Below, in pieces: positions 55,720 through 63,643 of a DNA stretch of 64,000 nucleotides. The stretch is from the NCBI GenBank assembly GCA_013289715.1, contig JABCZJ010000006.1, positions 62,001 through 126,000 of the forward strand, in the 5' to 3' direction. Positions within the stretch are counted from its first letter, which is position 1. Every line of letters starts with the position of its first letter. A program made the translations under genes and the position numbers. The notes under the pieces were generated by a model. The model made no database searches, had not been told where the DNA came from, and worked only from the letters and a program-made list of their open reading frames with translations. The stretch is from Acidobacteriota bacterium (lineage in GTDB: Bacteria; Acidobacteriota; Terriglobia; Acidiferrales; UBA7541).

Positions 55720-56723
55720 TAGCGTGGCACGGCCGCGACCGCCGGAACGCTCGCGGAAGCCCTGGATCCGCGCCGGAGTCGCGCGGCCTTGATCGTGTTG
55801 CTCATCAGCATGGCGATGGTGAGCGGGCCAACTCCGCCCGGAACCGGAGTGATCGCTCCGGCAACGCCGGCAACGTCCGGATGCACGTCACCAACGAGCG
55901 CGGTGCCTTTTTCGCGGAACGCCGCCAGCCGCTCTGGAAAATGAGCGAAGAAATTCTCGGCCTGTGCCGGATCGCTGATGCGATTGATGCCGACATCAAT
56001 CACGGTCGCCCCCGGACGCACAAACTCGGGCGTCACCATTCCCGCGCGGCCCAGCGCGGCGACCACGATGTCCGCGCGTCGAATCACTTCGGGCAAATTG
56101 CGCGTCTTTGAATGGCAAATGGTCACTGTCGCGTTCGCGTGCATCAGCAGCAGCGCCATCGGCTTGCCCACAATATCGCTGCGCCCCAGCACTACCGCGT
56201 TCGCGCCCTCCAGTAGAATCGCGCTGCGCCGGAAAATTTCCATCACGCCAGACGGCGTGCACGCCACCAGCGTAGGGCGCCCGGCCACCAGATGCCCCAC
56301 GTTGATCGGATGAAACCCGTCCACATCTTTCGCGGGATCCACCGCATCGAGAATTTTCTTTGCGTCCACCTGCGGCGGCAACGGCAGCTGCACCAGGATG
56401 CCGTCCACGTCATCGCGGCGATTCAAATCTTGCACAACCGCCAGCAACTCCGCCGTCGAAATCGTGGCTGGCGGCGTAACCTGAATGCTCGCAAGTCCCA
56501 GCTTCTCGCACGCCGCGATTTTGCTCTTTACGTAAACTCTCGATGCGGGATTGTCTCCCACCAGCACCGCCGCAAGCCCCGGACGAATTCCTGCAGCCGC
56601 CAGCGAAGCAATTTCGCCCGCAAGCTCGCCATAGATCTCATCGCGAATCGCATTGCCATCCAGAATGCGTGCAGCCAAAGAAAAACTCCTCGATGTGGCG
56701 TCGAATGGTTTCCGAATCGCCAT
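55719..56723 (-). CDS. folD: Bifunctional methylenetetrahydrofolate dehydrogenase/cyclohydrolase
   Basis: A 334-residue enzyme, longer than the usual ~290 because of N-terminal (about 18) and C-terminal Ala/Arg-rich extensions. Signature segments: YVKSKIAACEKLGL (with the catalytic Tyr/Lys), DGILVQLPLP, GRSDIVGKPMALLL, and PVPGGVGPLTIAML. It interconverts methylene-, methenyl- and formyl-tetrahydrofolate for one-carbon metabolism. It overlaps coaE by one base. Confidence 0.95.
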   Translation of the reverse strand: MAIRKPFDATSRSFSLAARILDGNAIRDEIYGELAGEIASLAAAGIRPGLAAVLVGDNPASRVYVKSKIAACEKLGLASIQVTPPATISTAELLAVVQDLNRRDDVDGILVQLPLPPQVDAKKILDAVDPAKDVDGFHPINVGHLVAGRPTLVACTPSGVMEIFRRSAILLEGANAVVLGRSDIVGKPMALLLMHANATVTICHSKTRNLPEVIRRADIVVAALGRAGMVTPEFVRPGATVIDVGINRISDPAQAENFFAHFPERLAAFREKGTALVGDVHPDVAGVAGAITPVPGGVGPLTIAMLMSNTIKAARLRRGSRASASVPAVAAVPR

Positions 56724-56833
56724 AATAGCACAGCGAAATCCAGCGCGAGCGAACCGGGTAACGCCGCCTCTACAGGAGCGACCGCGAACGGATATAGAAT
56801 GCGTGTAGCCATTGATGTGCAGGATATCGCGCC

Positions 56834-57445
56834 ATGGTATTCGGACAAGACACCGAAAGAAAACGCCAGGAACGCGCCATGCGCGAGGCCGGCCGGTTGC
56901 CGCCTGGCCAATCGCTCACCCTGAAGTGGCCCGTGCTACACCAGGGCACCGTGCCACGATTCGATCCAAGCGCCTGGGATTTCCGCGTGACCGGATTGGT
57001 CGAACGCCCGCTGCGCCTCACCTGGGACGAATTCTCGCAGCTGCCGATGACCGCGGTGACCGCCGATATGCACTGCGTCACGCGCTGGAGCCGTTTCGAC
57101 GTGCGCTGGGAAGGCGTGGCCTTCAGCGAGGTAATGAAACTGATCTCACCCGAGCCCGCGGCGAAATTCGTGATGGTCCTGGCCGAGCAAGGCTACACCT
57201 CGAACGTCCCGCTCGCCGATCTGCTGCGTCCCACAACCCTATTCGCGCTGAAACACAACGGCGAACCGCTCCCCGCCGAGCATGGCTACCCCGTCCGCCT
57301 CGTAGTGCCGCATCTCTACGCTTGGAAAAGCGTCAAGTGGGTGCGCGGCCTGGAATTTATGGCGCAGGACGCCCCGGGTTTCTGGGAGCAGAACGGCTAC
57401 AACAGGTACGGCGACCCGTTCAAAGAGGAGCGCTACAGTGCCTAA
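56834..57445 (+). CDS. Sulfite-oxidase-like (YedY/MsrP-family) molybdoenzyme
   Basis: A 203-residue protein of the oxidoreductase molybdopterin-binding family. DMHCVTRWSRFDVRWEGVAF supplies the molybdenum-ligating Cys (about residue 80); GYPVRLVVPHLYAWKSVKWV is typical of the C-terminal half. No Tat signal is visible, unlike MsrP, so it is likely cytoplasmic. Substrate unknown. It is divergent from folD. Confidence 0.82.
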   Translation: MVFGQDTERKRQERAMREAGRLPPGQSLTLKWPVLHQGTVPRFDPSAWDFRVTGLVERPLRLTWDEFSQLPMTAVTADMHCVTRWSRFDVRWEGVAFSEVMKLISPEPAAKFVMVLAEQGYTSNVPLADLLRPTTLFALKHNGEPLPAEHGYPVRLVVPHLYAWKSVKWVRGLEFMAQDAPGFWEQNGYNRYGDPFKEERYSA

Positions 57446-57593
57446 AAGATTCACGACTTCTGCTGCAGGGGTCAAGAAATCCCAGCAGGCGAAGCAGTTT
57501 TCCGAACTTGTCGGCTCGCTTCGCGAATCCGACAAGCCCGCACAGCGACGGCTCTTAAAGAGGAAACTCGCCCGTATCACTTTTGCTGAGTGA
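57438..57593 (+). CDS. Small basic protein overlapping the molybdoenzyme 3' end
   Basis: GTG 57438 opens a 51-residue frame ending at TGA 57591-57593, in the sequence PKRFTTSAAGVKKSQQAKQF and ending RKLARITFAE. It overlaps the preceding gene by eight bases and has GAGGAG eight bases upstream of the GTG, so it is a plausible coupled gene. It has many Lys/Arg and helical heptads. I recognise no family; it could be a chance frame. Confidence 0.45.
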   Translation: MPKRFTTSAAGVKKSQQAKQFSELVGSLRESDKPAQRRLLKRKLARITFAE

Positions 57594-57609
57594 TCTCGCG
57601 TCCAGGCGA

Positions 57610-58149
57610 TCATTGCTGCTCGGAACCCTCCCATAGTGAGAACCGCGCACTCGGCGCGTCCGACGTTGGGGCATTCTTGTGCTCGCTCCTATTGCCACAC
57701 TTTTGCGTTTGAACGAGCTGCTGCAAGTCCAGTACATAATCTCTCTGCTGTGGCGACGGTCGGAAATCGTAATATCCGGTAGTCTCCGCCCCCGGCCTGA
57801 GCTTCTCGATTTTGTGGTTGTAAGCTGATCCTGTTTTGATCGGCTGCGTGTACTGCCATTCCGTGCCTTTGAGTTCTTCAACCGAGGGCACAAGCGGAGC
57901 GCAGCTGGGGATATCGCCTGCGTTCCTAAAGCCGAAATCAATGAGGCCGACACGATGAGAAGAAGTGGTACGCCTGGCGAATGTATCGGCAACCATTGAG
58001 CATTGCTCGACCTTTGCAACGGTGATTTCGAGCTGGCCCAGCTTGTGAGGAGTCGCCGATGCTGACTGCGGAGACGCGCTGACGAGTCCATTGAGGATCA
58101 GCGCTGCTGCGAAAAGCGGCATGCAGCGAAAAATTACAGGCTTTGTCAT
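57610..58149 (-). CDS. Secreted protein of unknown function
   Basis: A 179-residue protein with a signal peptide (MPLFAAALILNGLVSASPQS). The mature part has two or three cysteines (VEQCSMV, IPSCAPLVP, QKCGNRS) and the strand pattern ITVAKVEQCSMVADTF...VGLIDFGFRNAGD, reminiscent of Ig-like DUF-type domains that present an extracytoplasmic beta sandwich. Function unknown. It lies between the molybdoenzyme block and the toxin-antitoxin array. Confidence 0.55.
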   Translation of the reverse strand: MTKPVIFRCMPLFAAALILNGLVSASPQSASATPHKLGQLEITVAKVEQCSMVADTFARRTTSSHRVGLIDFGFRNAGDIPSCAPLVPSVEELKGTEWQYTQPIKTGSAYNHKIEKLRPGAETTGYYDFRPSPQQRDYVLDLQQLVQTQKCGNRSEHKNAPTSDAPSARFSLWEGSEQQ

Positions 58150-58225
58150 ACAAAGTCAGACCCCAACTCAATCCAGAATGTTTCCGATTTGGCGCGGAAC
58201 GATCGCAGTTCGTTCGAGGCGGAGG

Positions 58226-58254
58226 GTAGGGGCGGGTCTGAGACCCGCCCCTAC
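58226..58254. repeat. REP-like palindrome, copy 2
   Basis: A perfect 14-bp inverted repeat (arm GTAGGGGCGGGTCT, one central base). Its outer 12 bases match the palindrome at 10051-10088. It ends 21 bp before the first 116-bp repeat of the toxin-antitoxin array. Confidence 0.8.
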
Positions 58255-58275
58255 GAAAGAAATTACGCTTCAGCG

Positions 58276-58391
58276 TTAATAGATGTCGTACTAAGGGTGC
58301 GATTAGAAACACGCAACGTACGGGAAAATCAAATCAAGAAAACGATAAAGACAGCACACTGGTAGATTGGCAGGCCATTTTTAGGCCACGG
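58276..58391. repeat. 116-bp direct repeat A, left border of the higBA cassette
   Basis: It starts with TTAATAGATGTCGTAC and ends with AGGCCATTTTTAGGCCACGG. Repeat B at 59166-59281 matches it at roughly 84% by eye (about 18 differences in 116, no gaps). Read on the minus strand, the left edge is TAC-GAC-ATC-TAT-TAA, i.e. Y-D-I-Y-stop, as at the end of rng. It is interpreted as an attachment site with an integrase arm region. Confidence 0.8.
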
Positions 58392-58497
58392 CGATCGCAG
58401 ATCCCCGAAGATTCTTCCGGAGCTGCCGGCCCACGACACGACGGCTGGGAAAAACCCGTAGCGAGCAGATCGGCTGGGGGCCTGTCGTTTGAAGAAC

Positions 58498-58797
58498 CTA
58501 TGCGTGGACTTCAAGAGGACGAACCTGATTCTTGACTGTAGCTTCCTTTAGATTCCGTACGACTCGCAAATCAAACTCTGACTGAAGATTAAGCCAAAAA
58601 TCGGGAGTCGTTCCGAACGCATATCCAAGCCGAAGAGCCATCTCCGGCGAGATACCGCGCTTCTGCTTGACGATGTCGTAGATACTTGGAGCAGGAACGT
58701 GCAGAGCCAATGCCAGCTTATTAGCGTTCAGGTGAAGCGGCACCATAAACTCTTCTCGAAGAATCTCGCCGGGATGAATTGGTTTCAGTCGAGCCAT
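58498..58797 (-). CDS. higA: HigA-family antitoxin (XRE HTH)
   Basis: A 99-residue XRE helix-turn-helix protein: ARLKPIHPGEILREEFMVPL is the HigA opening, and YDIVKQKRGISPEMALRLGYAFGTTPDFW is the HTH plus conserved tail. HigA neutralises HigB and represses its own operon. It lies immediately downstream of higB, the usual order for HigBA (toxin first). GGGAGG precedes ATG 58797. Confidence 0.9.
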   Translation of the reverse strand: MARLKPIHPGEILREEFMVPLHLNANKLALALHVPAPSIYDIVKQKRGISPEMALRLGYAFGTTPDFWLNLQSEFDLRVVRNLKEATVKNQVRPLEVHA

Positions 58798-59086
58798 GTT
58801 TCCTCCCTCGGTGATAATCCGCAATCTCCACGTGGTAAGCGTCTCCGTCGCGCCACACAAAACAGATACGCCACTGGTCGTTGATGCTTATGCTGTGCTG
58901 CCCCGCACGGTCACGTTCCAGTTGATGAAGTCTGTTACCCGGAGGCACTCTCAGATCCGTCAAACGTTCGGCCGCGTGCAGCATCAGGAGCTTTCGTCGC
59001 GCTGGCTGTCGAATGTTCACGAACTTGCGAACATTCTCATCGTGGAAAAGCCTCTCCGTGTCGGGGCACTGGAAGGACCGTATCAC
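58721..59086 (-). CDS. higB: HigB-family toxin with C-terminal extension (stop codon lost)
   Basis: Residues 1-92 (MIRSFQCPDTERLFHDEN...EIADYH) are a complete HigB/RelE-fold toxin, an mRNA interferase acting on translating ribosomes. Known HigB proteins usually stop right after DYH. Here codon 93 is CGA (58808-58810 on the plus strand), so the frame runs on for 28 residues and overlaps higA by 77 bp. The start is GTG 59086. Key catalytic side chains cannot be fully checked by eye. Confidence 0.85.
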   Translation of the reverse strand: MIRSFQCPDTERLFHDENVRKFVNIRQPARRKLLMLHAAERLTDLRVPPGNRLHQLERDRAGQHSISINDQWRICFVWRDGDAYHVEIADYHRGRKHGSTETNSSRRDSSRRVYGAASPER

Positions 59087-59165
59087 ATGCAGAGGGTATA
59101 ATGCTGCGCATTAAATGTAAAGGATTCAATTATTCGCTGAGATACAGTAACACCATTTAATACGT

Positions 59166-59281
59166 TTAATAGATGTCGTACAAAGGGCGCTATTGCAAAC
59201 ACACAACTTACGCAAAAATCAAGTCAAGAAAACGATAGAGACGGCACACTGGCGATTTGGTAGGCCATTTTTAGGCCACGG
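59166..59281. repeat. 116-bp direct repeat B, between the two toxin-antitoxin cassettes
   Basis: The second copy of the 116-bp repeat. Its first 16 bases, TTAATAGATGTCGTAC, and its last 20, ending TTAGGCCACGG, are identical to copy A. It separates the higBA unit (left) from the vapBC-like unit (right). Confidence 0.8.
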
Positions 59282-59460
59282 GAACTGAGGTTCTGTCGCT
59301 GTCGAACTATTCGGCATACTCGCTGCTTCTTAGATCGACGAGAGGTGCCGCTTGGAAACCCAATCCGATTTGCTGACACGAAATAGGCGGCATCTCGTCA
59401 CGCAAGCTCATCGAAATGAAGATTGTCTCGACGGCCCGCCCGAGGTAAGATCGTCTTACC

Positions 59461-59718
59461 ATGCAAACCAAGGTATCCACCAAGGGGCAAGTGGTGTTGC
59501 CCGGTCCCCTACGCGAGCAATTAGGGCTAAAGCCTGGAGATCCGCTCGATGCGAAGCTTGAGGGCGGCAGCATTGTGCTCACTCCTAAGCACCGGCGACG
59601 GCGCAAAGCGAGGATCGTCGTCGATCCTCGCACTGGTCTTGCGGTGCTGACTGCAGGACCTGGGGCTCCCGTCCTGAAGAACAAGCAAGTGAAGGGAATC
59701 CTTTCGGAATTTCCATGA
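59461..59718 (+). CDS. AbrB/SpoVT-type antitoxin (VapB-like)
   Basis: An 85-residue protein with the swapped-hairpin AbrB DNA-binding domain: TKVSTKGQVVLPGPLREQLGLKPGDPLDAKLEGG. The C-terminal part should bind the toxin. Its stop overlaps the PIN toxin start as ATGA (59715-59718), a typical coupled antitoxin-toxin pair. Confidence 0.88.
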   Translation: MQTKVSTKGQVVLPGPLREQLGLKPGDPLDAKLEGGSIVLTPKHRRRRKARIVVDPRTGLAVLTAGPGAPVLKNKQVKGILSEFP

Positions 59719-60116
59719 CAAGATATCTTCTGGATGTGAGCGCTCTGGTTGCCCTCGGATTCAAGGAGCACGAGTTCTTCGAGCAGGTTGTCGCCTGGGT
59801 TCAGACACTGAGTCCGGGGAGCGACAAGTTCGCGACTTGCGCGATAACTGAGTTGGGTTTCGTACGTGTGCTCACGCAGGTTCCGCAATATGGGTTTTCG
59901 GTTGCTGAAGCGAAGGCTGCGTTGCTTCGATTAAAGTCCAGCGGCGACATTGGTTTTGTATTTGTTGCAGATGATCACGATGCGGCACGTCTTCCGGGCT
60001 GGGTGAAGACGCCGAGGCAAACCACCGATGGTCACCTTGCACAGCTCGCGAAGGCAAACGACGCGATGTTTGCTACCTTGGATCGCAGCATTCCGGGCGC
60101 GTTCCTAATTCCCTAG
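59715..60116 (+). CDS. PIN-domain ribonuclease toxin (VapC-like)
   Basis: A 133-residue PIN protein. Acidic active-site residues are readable: Asp7 (LLDVSALVAL), Glu46 (ITELGFVRVL), Asp105 (TTDGHLAQLA) and Asp123 (TLDRSIPGA). VapC toxins cut tRNA or rRNA in a metal-dependent manner. It overlaps the antitoxin by four bases and is convergent with rng, sharing a terminator. Confidence 0.9.
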   Translation: MTRYLLDVSALVALGFKEHEFFEQVVAWVQTLSPGSDKFATCAITELGFVRVLTQVPQYGFSVAEAKAALLRLKSSGDIGFVFVADDHDAARLPGWVKTPRQTTDGHLAQLAKANDAMFATLDRSIPGAFLIP

Positions 60117-60139
60117 AAACAACCATTCGGCGCGCAGAA

Positions 60140-60177
60140 GAAACGCCCGGGGCCTGTGTTAGGCGTCCGGGCGTTTC
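60140..60177. terminator. Bidirectional hairpin terminator between vapC and rng
   Basis: GAAACGCCCGG (60140-60150) and CCGGGCGTTTC (60167-60177) form an 11-bp perfect stem with an inner GCCT/AGGC stem. The arms end in TTTC, and transcripts of both convergent genes would form it. It lies 28 bp beyond the rng stop. Confidence 0.8.
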
Positions 60178-60204
60178 GTCACTGGGCAAGAGTGTCTGTG
60201 CCAC

Positions 60205-60220
60205 CTAGTAGATGTCGTAC
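60205..60220. other. Candidate attachment-site core at the rng 3' end
   Basis: CTAGTAGATGTCGTAC holds the rng stop codon and its last codons (minus strand TAC-GAC-ATC-TAC-TAG). The 12 bases TAGATGTCGTAC are identical to the edges of repeats A and B; the adjacent stop codons differ only as TAG versus TAA. It is the third copy in a row of this core. Confidence 0.7.
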
Positions 60221-63200
60221 TGCTCCCAATGCAGCGTTGGATCCGCTTGAATAATGATGCTCTTCTTCGTCCAGCGCTCGAGCTCTTCGATGAGCGACGA
60301 CTCGCGTGTCTTGAGCGCCTTGGAAATTTCCGGATGGACGCGCAGCGTAATGCTTCCCGAACCCATCTCCGGCGCCATCTTCCGCGCCTCGGTCTGAATT
60401 TCGTAGCACAGCGTCGGAATGGACTTCACCATGCCCGATCCAGTGCAATAAGGACAAGGCTGGCACAAAGTGCGTTCCAATGCCTGCTTGGTGCGTTTGC
60501 GCGTAATCGCCACCAAACCAAATTCATTGAAGCGCAGCACTTTCGATGGCGCGCGGTCGGCCCGCAAAGCGTCTTCCAGCACGGCCATTACCTTCTCACG
60601 GTTACGCCGCTCTTCCATGTCAATGAAATCAATAATAATGATGCCGCCCAGATCGCGCAGCCGCATCTGCCGCACGATTTCCTTGCAGGCTTCCAGGTTG
60701 GTCCGGACGATCGTGTCTTCGAGCCGGTTCGAGCCCTTGCCGACGAATTTTCCGGTGTTCACGTCAATCGCCACCAGCGCTTCGGTGTGATTGATCACGA
60801 TGTAGCCGCCGGACTTCAGCCACACTTTGGGCCGCAGACCCTTGTCAATTTCCTGCTGGATGCCGAACTCTTCGAAGACCGGCGTTTCCTTGGTGTACAG
60901 CTTCACGCGCCCCACCAGCTGCGGTTGGAAGCGGCTCATGAAATCGACGACCTTGGTGTATTCCTCTTCGGTGTCCACCCAGATCGCGCCGAAATCCGGC
61001 GTGATGTAATCGCGCAGAATCCGTTCCACCAGATTCAGATCGCGGTGCAGCAGGGAAGGAGCCTTGCGCTGTTCGGAACGCGCTTTGATTTCCGCCCACG
61101 TGCGCATCAGGAATTCCACGTCCGCGCGAACTTCATCCGGCGCTGCGCTAGCTGCCGCCGTGCGCACGATGAATCCGCCGCCGGAAGCACCTTTCGCGTC
61201 GGTTACCAGGTGCCGCAACCGCGCGCGCTCTTCCGCCGAAGCGATTTTGCGCGATACGCCGGTGTGATCGAGCGTCGGCATATAAACCAAAAAGCGTCCG
61301 GGCAATGCGACGTGGCTGGTAATCCGCGCGCCCTTCTTGCCCAGCGGTTCTTTGGCGATCTGTACGATAATCTCCTGGCCCTGCTTCAGCATGTCCGCGA
61401 TCAACTGTGTGCGGCGCGGATGTTGCGGCCGGCCGTGACTGTGTCCACCGCTGTGCCCGTGCTGCGGACGCCGTCCGCGATCATCGCGCCGGCCACCACG
61501 ATCGCGGCCGCCCCGACGCGCCGGATTCTGCATGCGCGAACGGAAATCGCCGCGCACGCGCGCCTGGAACGGCGGCTGCGCCGGCGCTTGCGCGCCTTCG
61601 GCTGAAATCGCGCCGCCATCTTCGCCCTGGGCCGCGATGGAATCTGGTCCGTCCGCGTGCTCGCTGTCCGGAGGAGCGATCATGCCCTCTTCTTCGGCTG
61701 CGGCTTCCTCCTGCTCGAGTTCCGCGTCCTCGGAATCCTCCGCGTGTTCTTCACCTTCGTGCGCTTCCGCGTCGTGGTCACGGTGATCGCCATGATCCAC
61801 ATGATCATCGTGCACGCCGGCATCGGCGGCCGCATCAGCCGCGGCGAACACGCGGTTCTGCGCATCGCGCGCCGCGTCATCGTCCTGAGCGTCGGCAATA
61901 TGTTCGGCCAGCGCTGCGGCTTCTTCTTCGGTCAAATCCACGTGAGGATGCTCTTCGTGATGCCCAACTTCGTGATGTCCAGCTTCGTGCTGCTGCAAAA
62001 CCTCCGGAGCATCACTCAATTCGAAATTGTGGCTGAGAGCTTCCGCTTCATTCCAGTTGCGCGAATTCTCTGCGCCACGCGTCTGCTGAACTATCGGCTC
62101 CTCCAGATGCGCGTCCGGAGTGGGCGAGGAATCAACTTCCGGCCCGGCGGGCATCAATGGAGAAAGCGGCGCAAAGCGAACCGCGTCAGGAACCGGGGAG
62201 TTGTCGAGCGGCTCATGTGTCTGCGGTTCAGCAGTCAAGGGTTCGGGAGGAAGATGCGTATGCGCCTTCCACTTTGATAGTGTCTCGCCCGGAAGCGGTT
62301 CCAAACCACCGGACGATGGTGCCCGGAATCCCTCATTACGCCGCGGAAAACTCTCCCGCGCCGGGTAAGATCCACGAGATGAAGATTCGCGTGGAGCCGG
62401 ACGTCGTTCCACCGCCTCGTCCGCAGAATGCGAGCGCGCTACCGGATCACGCAGTCCTTCCTGCGCATCTTCCTGCACATCCTCCTGCACGTTCCCAGGC
62501 GCTTCCGATTCATGCGCGGAAGATTCATGCTGATCGAAAGCAGGCGTATAGCTCGGCGCCGCCGCAACCTCATGCGTGTGCGCAGCCGCTGCCGAAACAT
62601 CCGCCGGCCCTCTGAACTTCGCCAGAGATTCCCCGGGCAAAAGTGTTGAGATGTGTCCTTCCGGCGCTCCCGGCTCGCTGGAATGTTCCTCGGAAGGCCG
62701 CGACGAAGCGTACTTCGAAGAGGGAAGTTCGCGCCCAAAACGCCCACCGCGATCCCCGCCCGGTCTGCCTCCGCCACCGCTGCGTCCGCGTCCACCACCG
62801 CCTCCCCCGCCACGCCGGCCAAAACGCCCGCCGCGATCTCCGCCCGGTCTGCCGCCGCGCGCACGATTCTCAAATCGTCCGCGATCGGAGCCATGCCCGC
62901 CGCCGGAGGGGCGAGTCACGGCAGGCGAAAACGTCGGCGACGAAGCCCCACGCACAGCCGAAATCGATTCGCCAGGAAGCGGTTCCAGCGCAGCGCCGGA
63001 ACCGGCAAACGCAGCGGGAGCCGCCGACGTAGCGGTGTGAGGTGTTTCTACATCCACCGGCTCAATGATTGGAGAAGTCCCGGTATTGGCGGGGAAGACC
63101 TGCCCGCCCTGCTCTTCCATCTTCTGGGCTTTGTCCTCAACGGTTGCGACGACGTGATCCAGCTCTTCAATTTCTTCCATGAAGTCGCTGACGTACAGGA

Positions 63201-63399
63201 AGGCGTCGCTATCGAGGCCAATCTCCACAAAGGCAGACTGCATGCCTGGCAGCACGCGCGTAACTTTGCCTTTGTAGATGCTTCCGACTAACGCAAACTC
63301 TTTTTCCCGTTCGACGTAATACTCACAAAGCTGGCCTTCTTCCAGAATGGCGACCCGCGTCTCGTGGGGGTTCGCCGATATAACCATTTCCTTCGACAT
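60205..63399 (-). CDS. rng: Ribonuclease E/G with large disordered insert
   Basis: A 1064-residue RNase E/G. The S1-domain start KEFALVGSIYKGKVTRVLPGMQSAFVEIG is at residues 34-62, the catalytic Asp residues are in AIDVNTGKFVGKGSN and IIIIDFIDM, and the Zn-link is CQPCPYCTGSG. Between residues about 80 and 655 a Gly/Arg-rich, then His/Asp/Glu/Ala-rich, disordered segment interrupts the S1 region. RNase E/G starts mRNA decay and matures rRNA. The 3' end is the target of the toxin-antitoxin insertions. Confidence 0.92.
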   Translation of the reverse strand: MSKEMVISANPHETRVAILEEGQLCEYYVEREKEFALVGSIYKGKVTRVLPGMQSAFVEIGLDSDAFLYVSDFMEEIEELDHVVATVEDKAQKMEEQGGQVFPANTGTSPIIEPVDVETPHTATSAAPAAFAGSGAALEPLPGESISAVRGASSPTFSPAVTRPSGGGHGSDRGRFENRARGGRPGGDRGGRFGRRGGGGGGGRGRSGGGGRPGGDRGGRFGRELPSSKYASSRPSEEHSSEPGAPEGHISTLLPGESLAKFRGPADVSAAAAHTHEVAAAPSYTPAFDQHESSAHESEAPGNVQEDVQEDAQEGLRDPVARSHSADEAVERRPAPRESSSRGSYPARESFPRRNEGFRAPSSGGLEPLPGETLSKWKAHTHLPPEPLTAEPQTHEPLDNSPVPDAVRFAPLSPLMPAGPEVDSSPTPDAHLEEPIVQQTRGAENSRNWNEAEALSHNFELSDAPEVLQQHEAGHHEVGHHEEHPHVDLTEEEAAALAEHIADAQDDDAARDAQNRVFAAADAAADAGVHDDHVDHGDHRDHDAEAHEGEEHAEDSEDAELEQEEAAAEEEGMIAPPDSEHADGPDSIAAQGEDGGAISAEGAQAPAQPPFQARVRGDFRSRMQNPARRGGRDRGGRRDDRGRRPQHGHSGGHSHGRPQHPRRTQLIADMLKQGQEIIVQIAKEPLGKKGARITSHVALPGRFLVYMPTLDHTGVSRKIASAEERARLRHLVTDAKGASGGGFIVRTAAASAAPDEVRADVEFLMRTWAEIKARSEQRKAPSLLHRDLNLVERILRDYITPDFGAIWVDTEEEYTKVVDFMSRFQPQLVGRVKLYTKETPVFEEFGIQQEIDKGLRPKVWLKSGGYIVINHTEALVAIDVNTGKFVGKGSNRLEDTIVRTNLEACKEIVRQMRLRDLGGIIIIDFIDMEERRNREKVMAVLEDALRADRAPSKVLRFNEFGLVAITRKRTKQALERTLCQPCPYCTGSGMVKSIPTLCYEIQTEARKMAPEMGSGSITLRVHPEISKALKTRESSLIEELERWTKKSIIIQADPTLHWEQYDIY

Positions 63400-63643
63400 G
63401 GATACTCCTAGTGGAGCACCGGACCGCGGCGGCGCGCGCGCTCGCGCGCGCTCGACCGGAGTGGGGCAAGGTCGTGCCTTGCGCTGGCCACTGCGGGCCG
63501 CTCAGGAAAGACTGCTGCTGTTGCATGAATGCTTTCCTCACCCGATGCTTACCTTGCTCAAAATTTGGATTGCCGGCCGGCGGATTTTCCGCGGCTCGGT
63601 TACAAACACTGCTGATTTCTTTGCACTTCATTGTGACGAGGGC

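Noticed and set aside
58276..60225. Integron attC-type recombination sites
   Set aside because: The 116-bp repeats lack the R'/L' core pairs and hairpin symmetry of attC, and no IntI is present. The 3'-end integration model fits better.
60229..61605. A 458-codon plus-strand frame
   Set aside because: It is antisense to the conserved catalytic half of rng; the encoded sequence lacks domain motifs.
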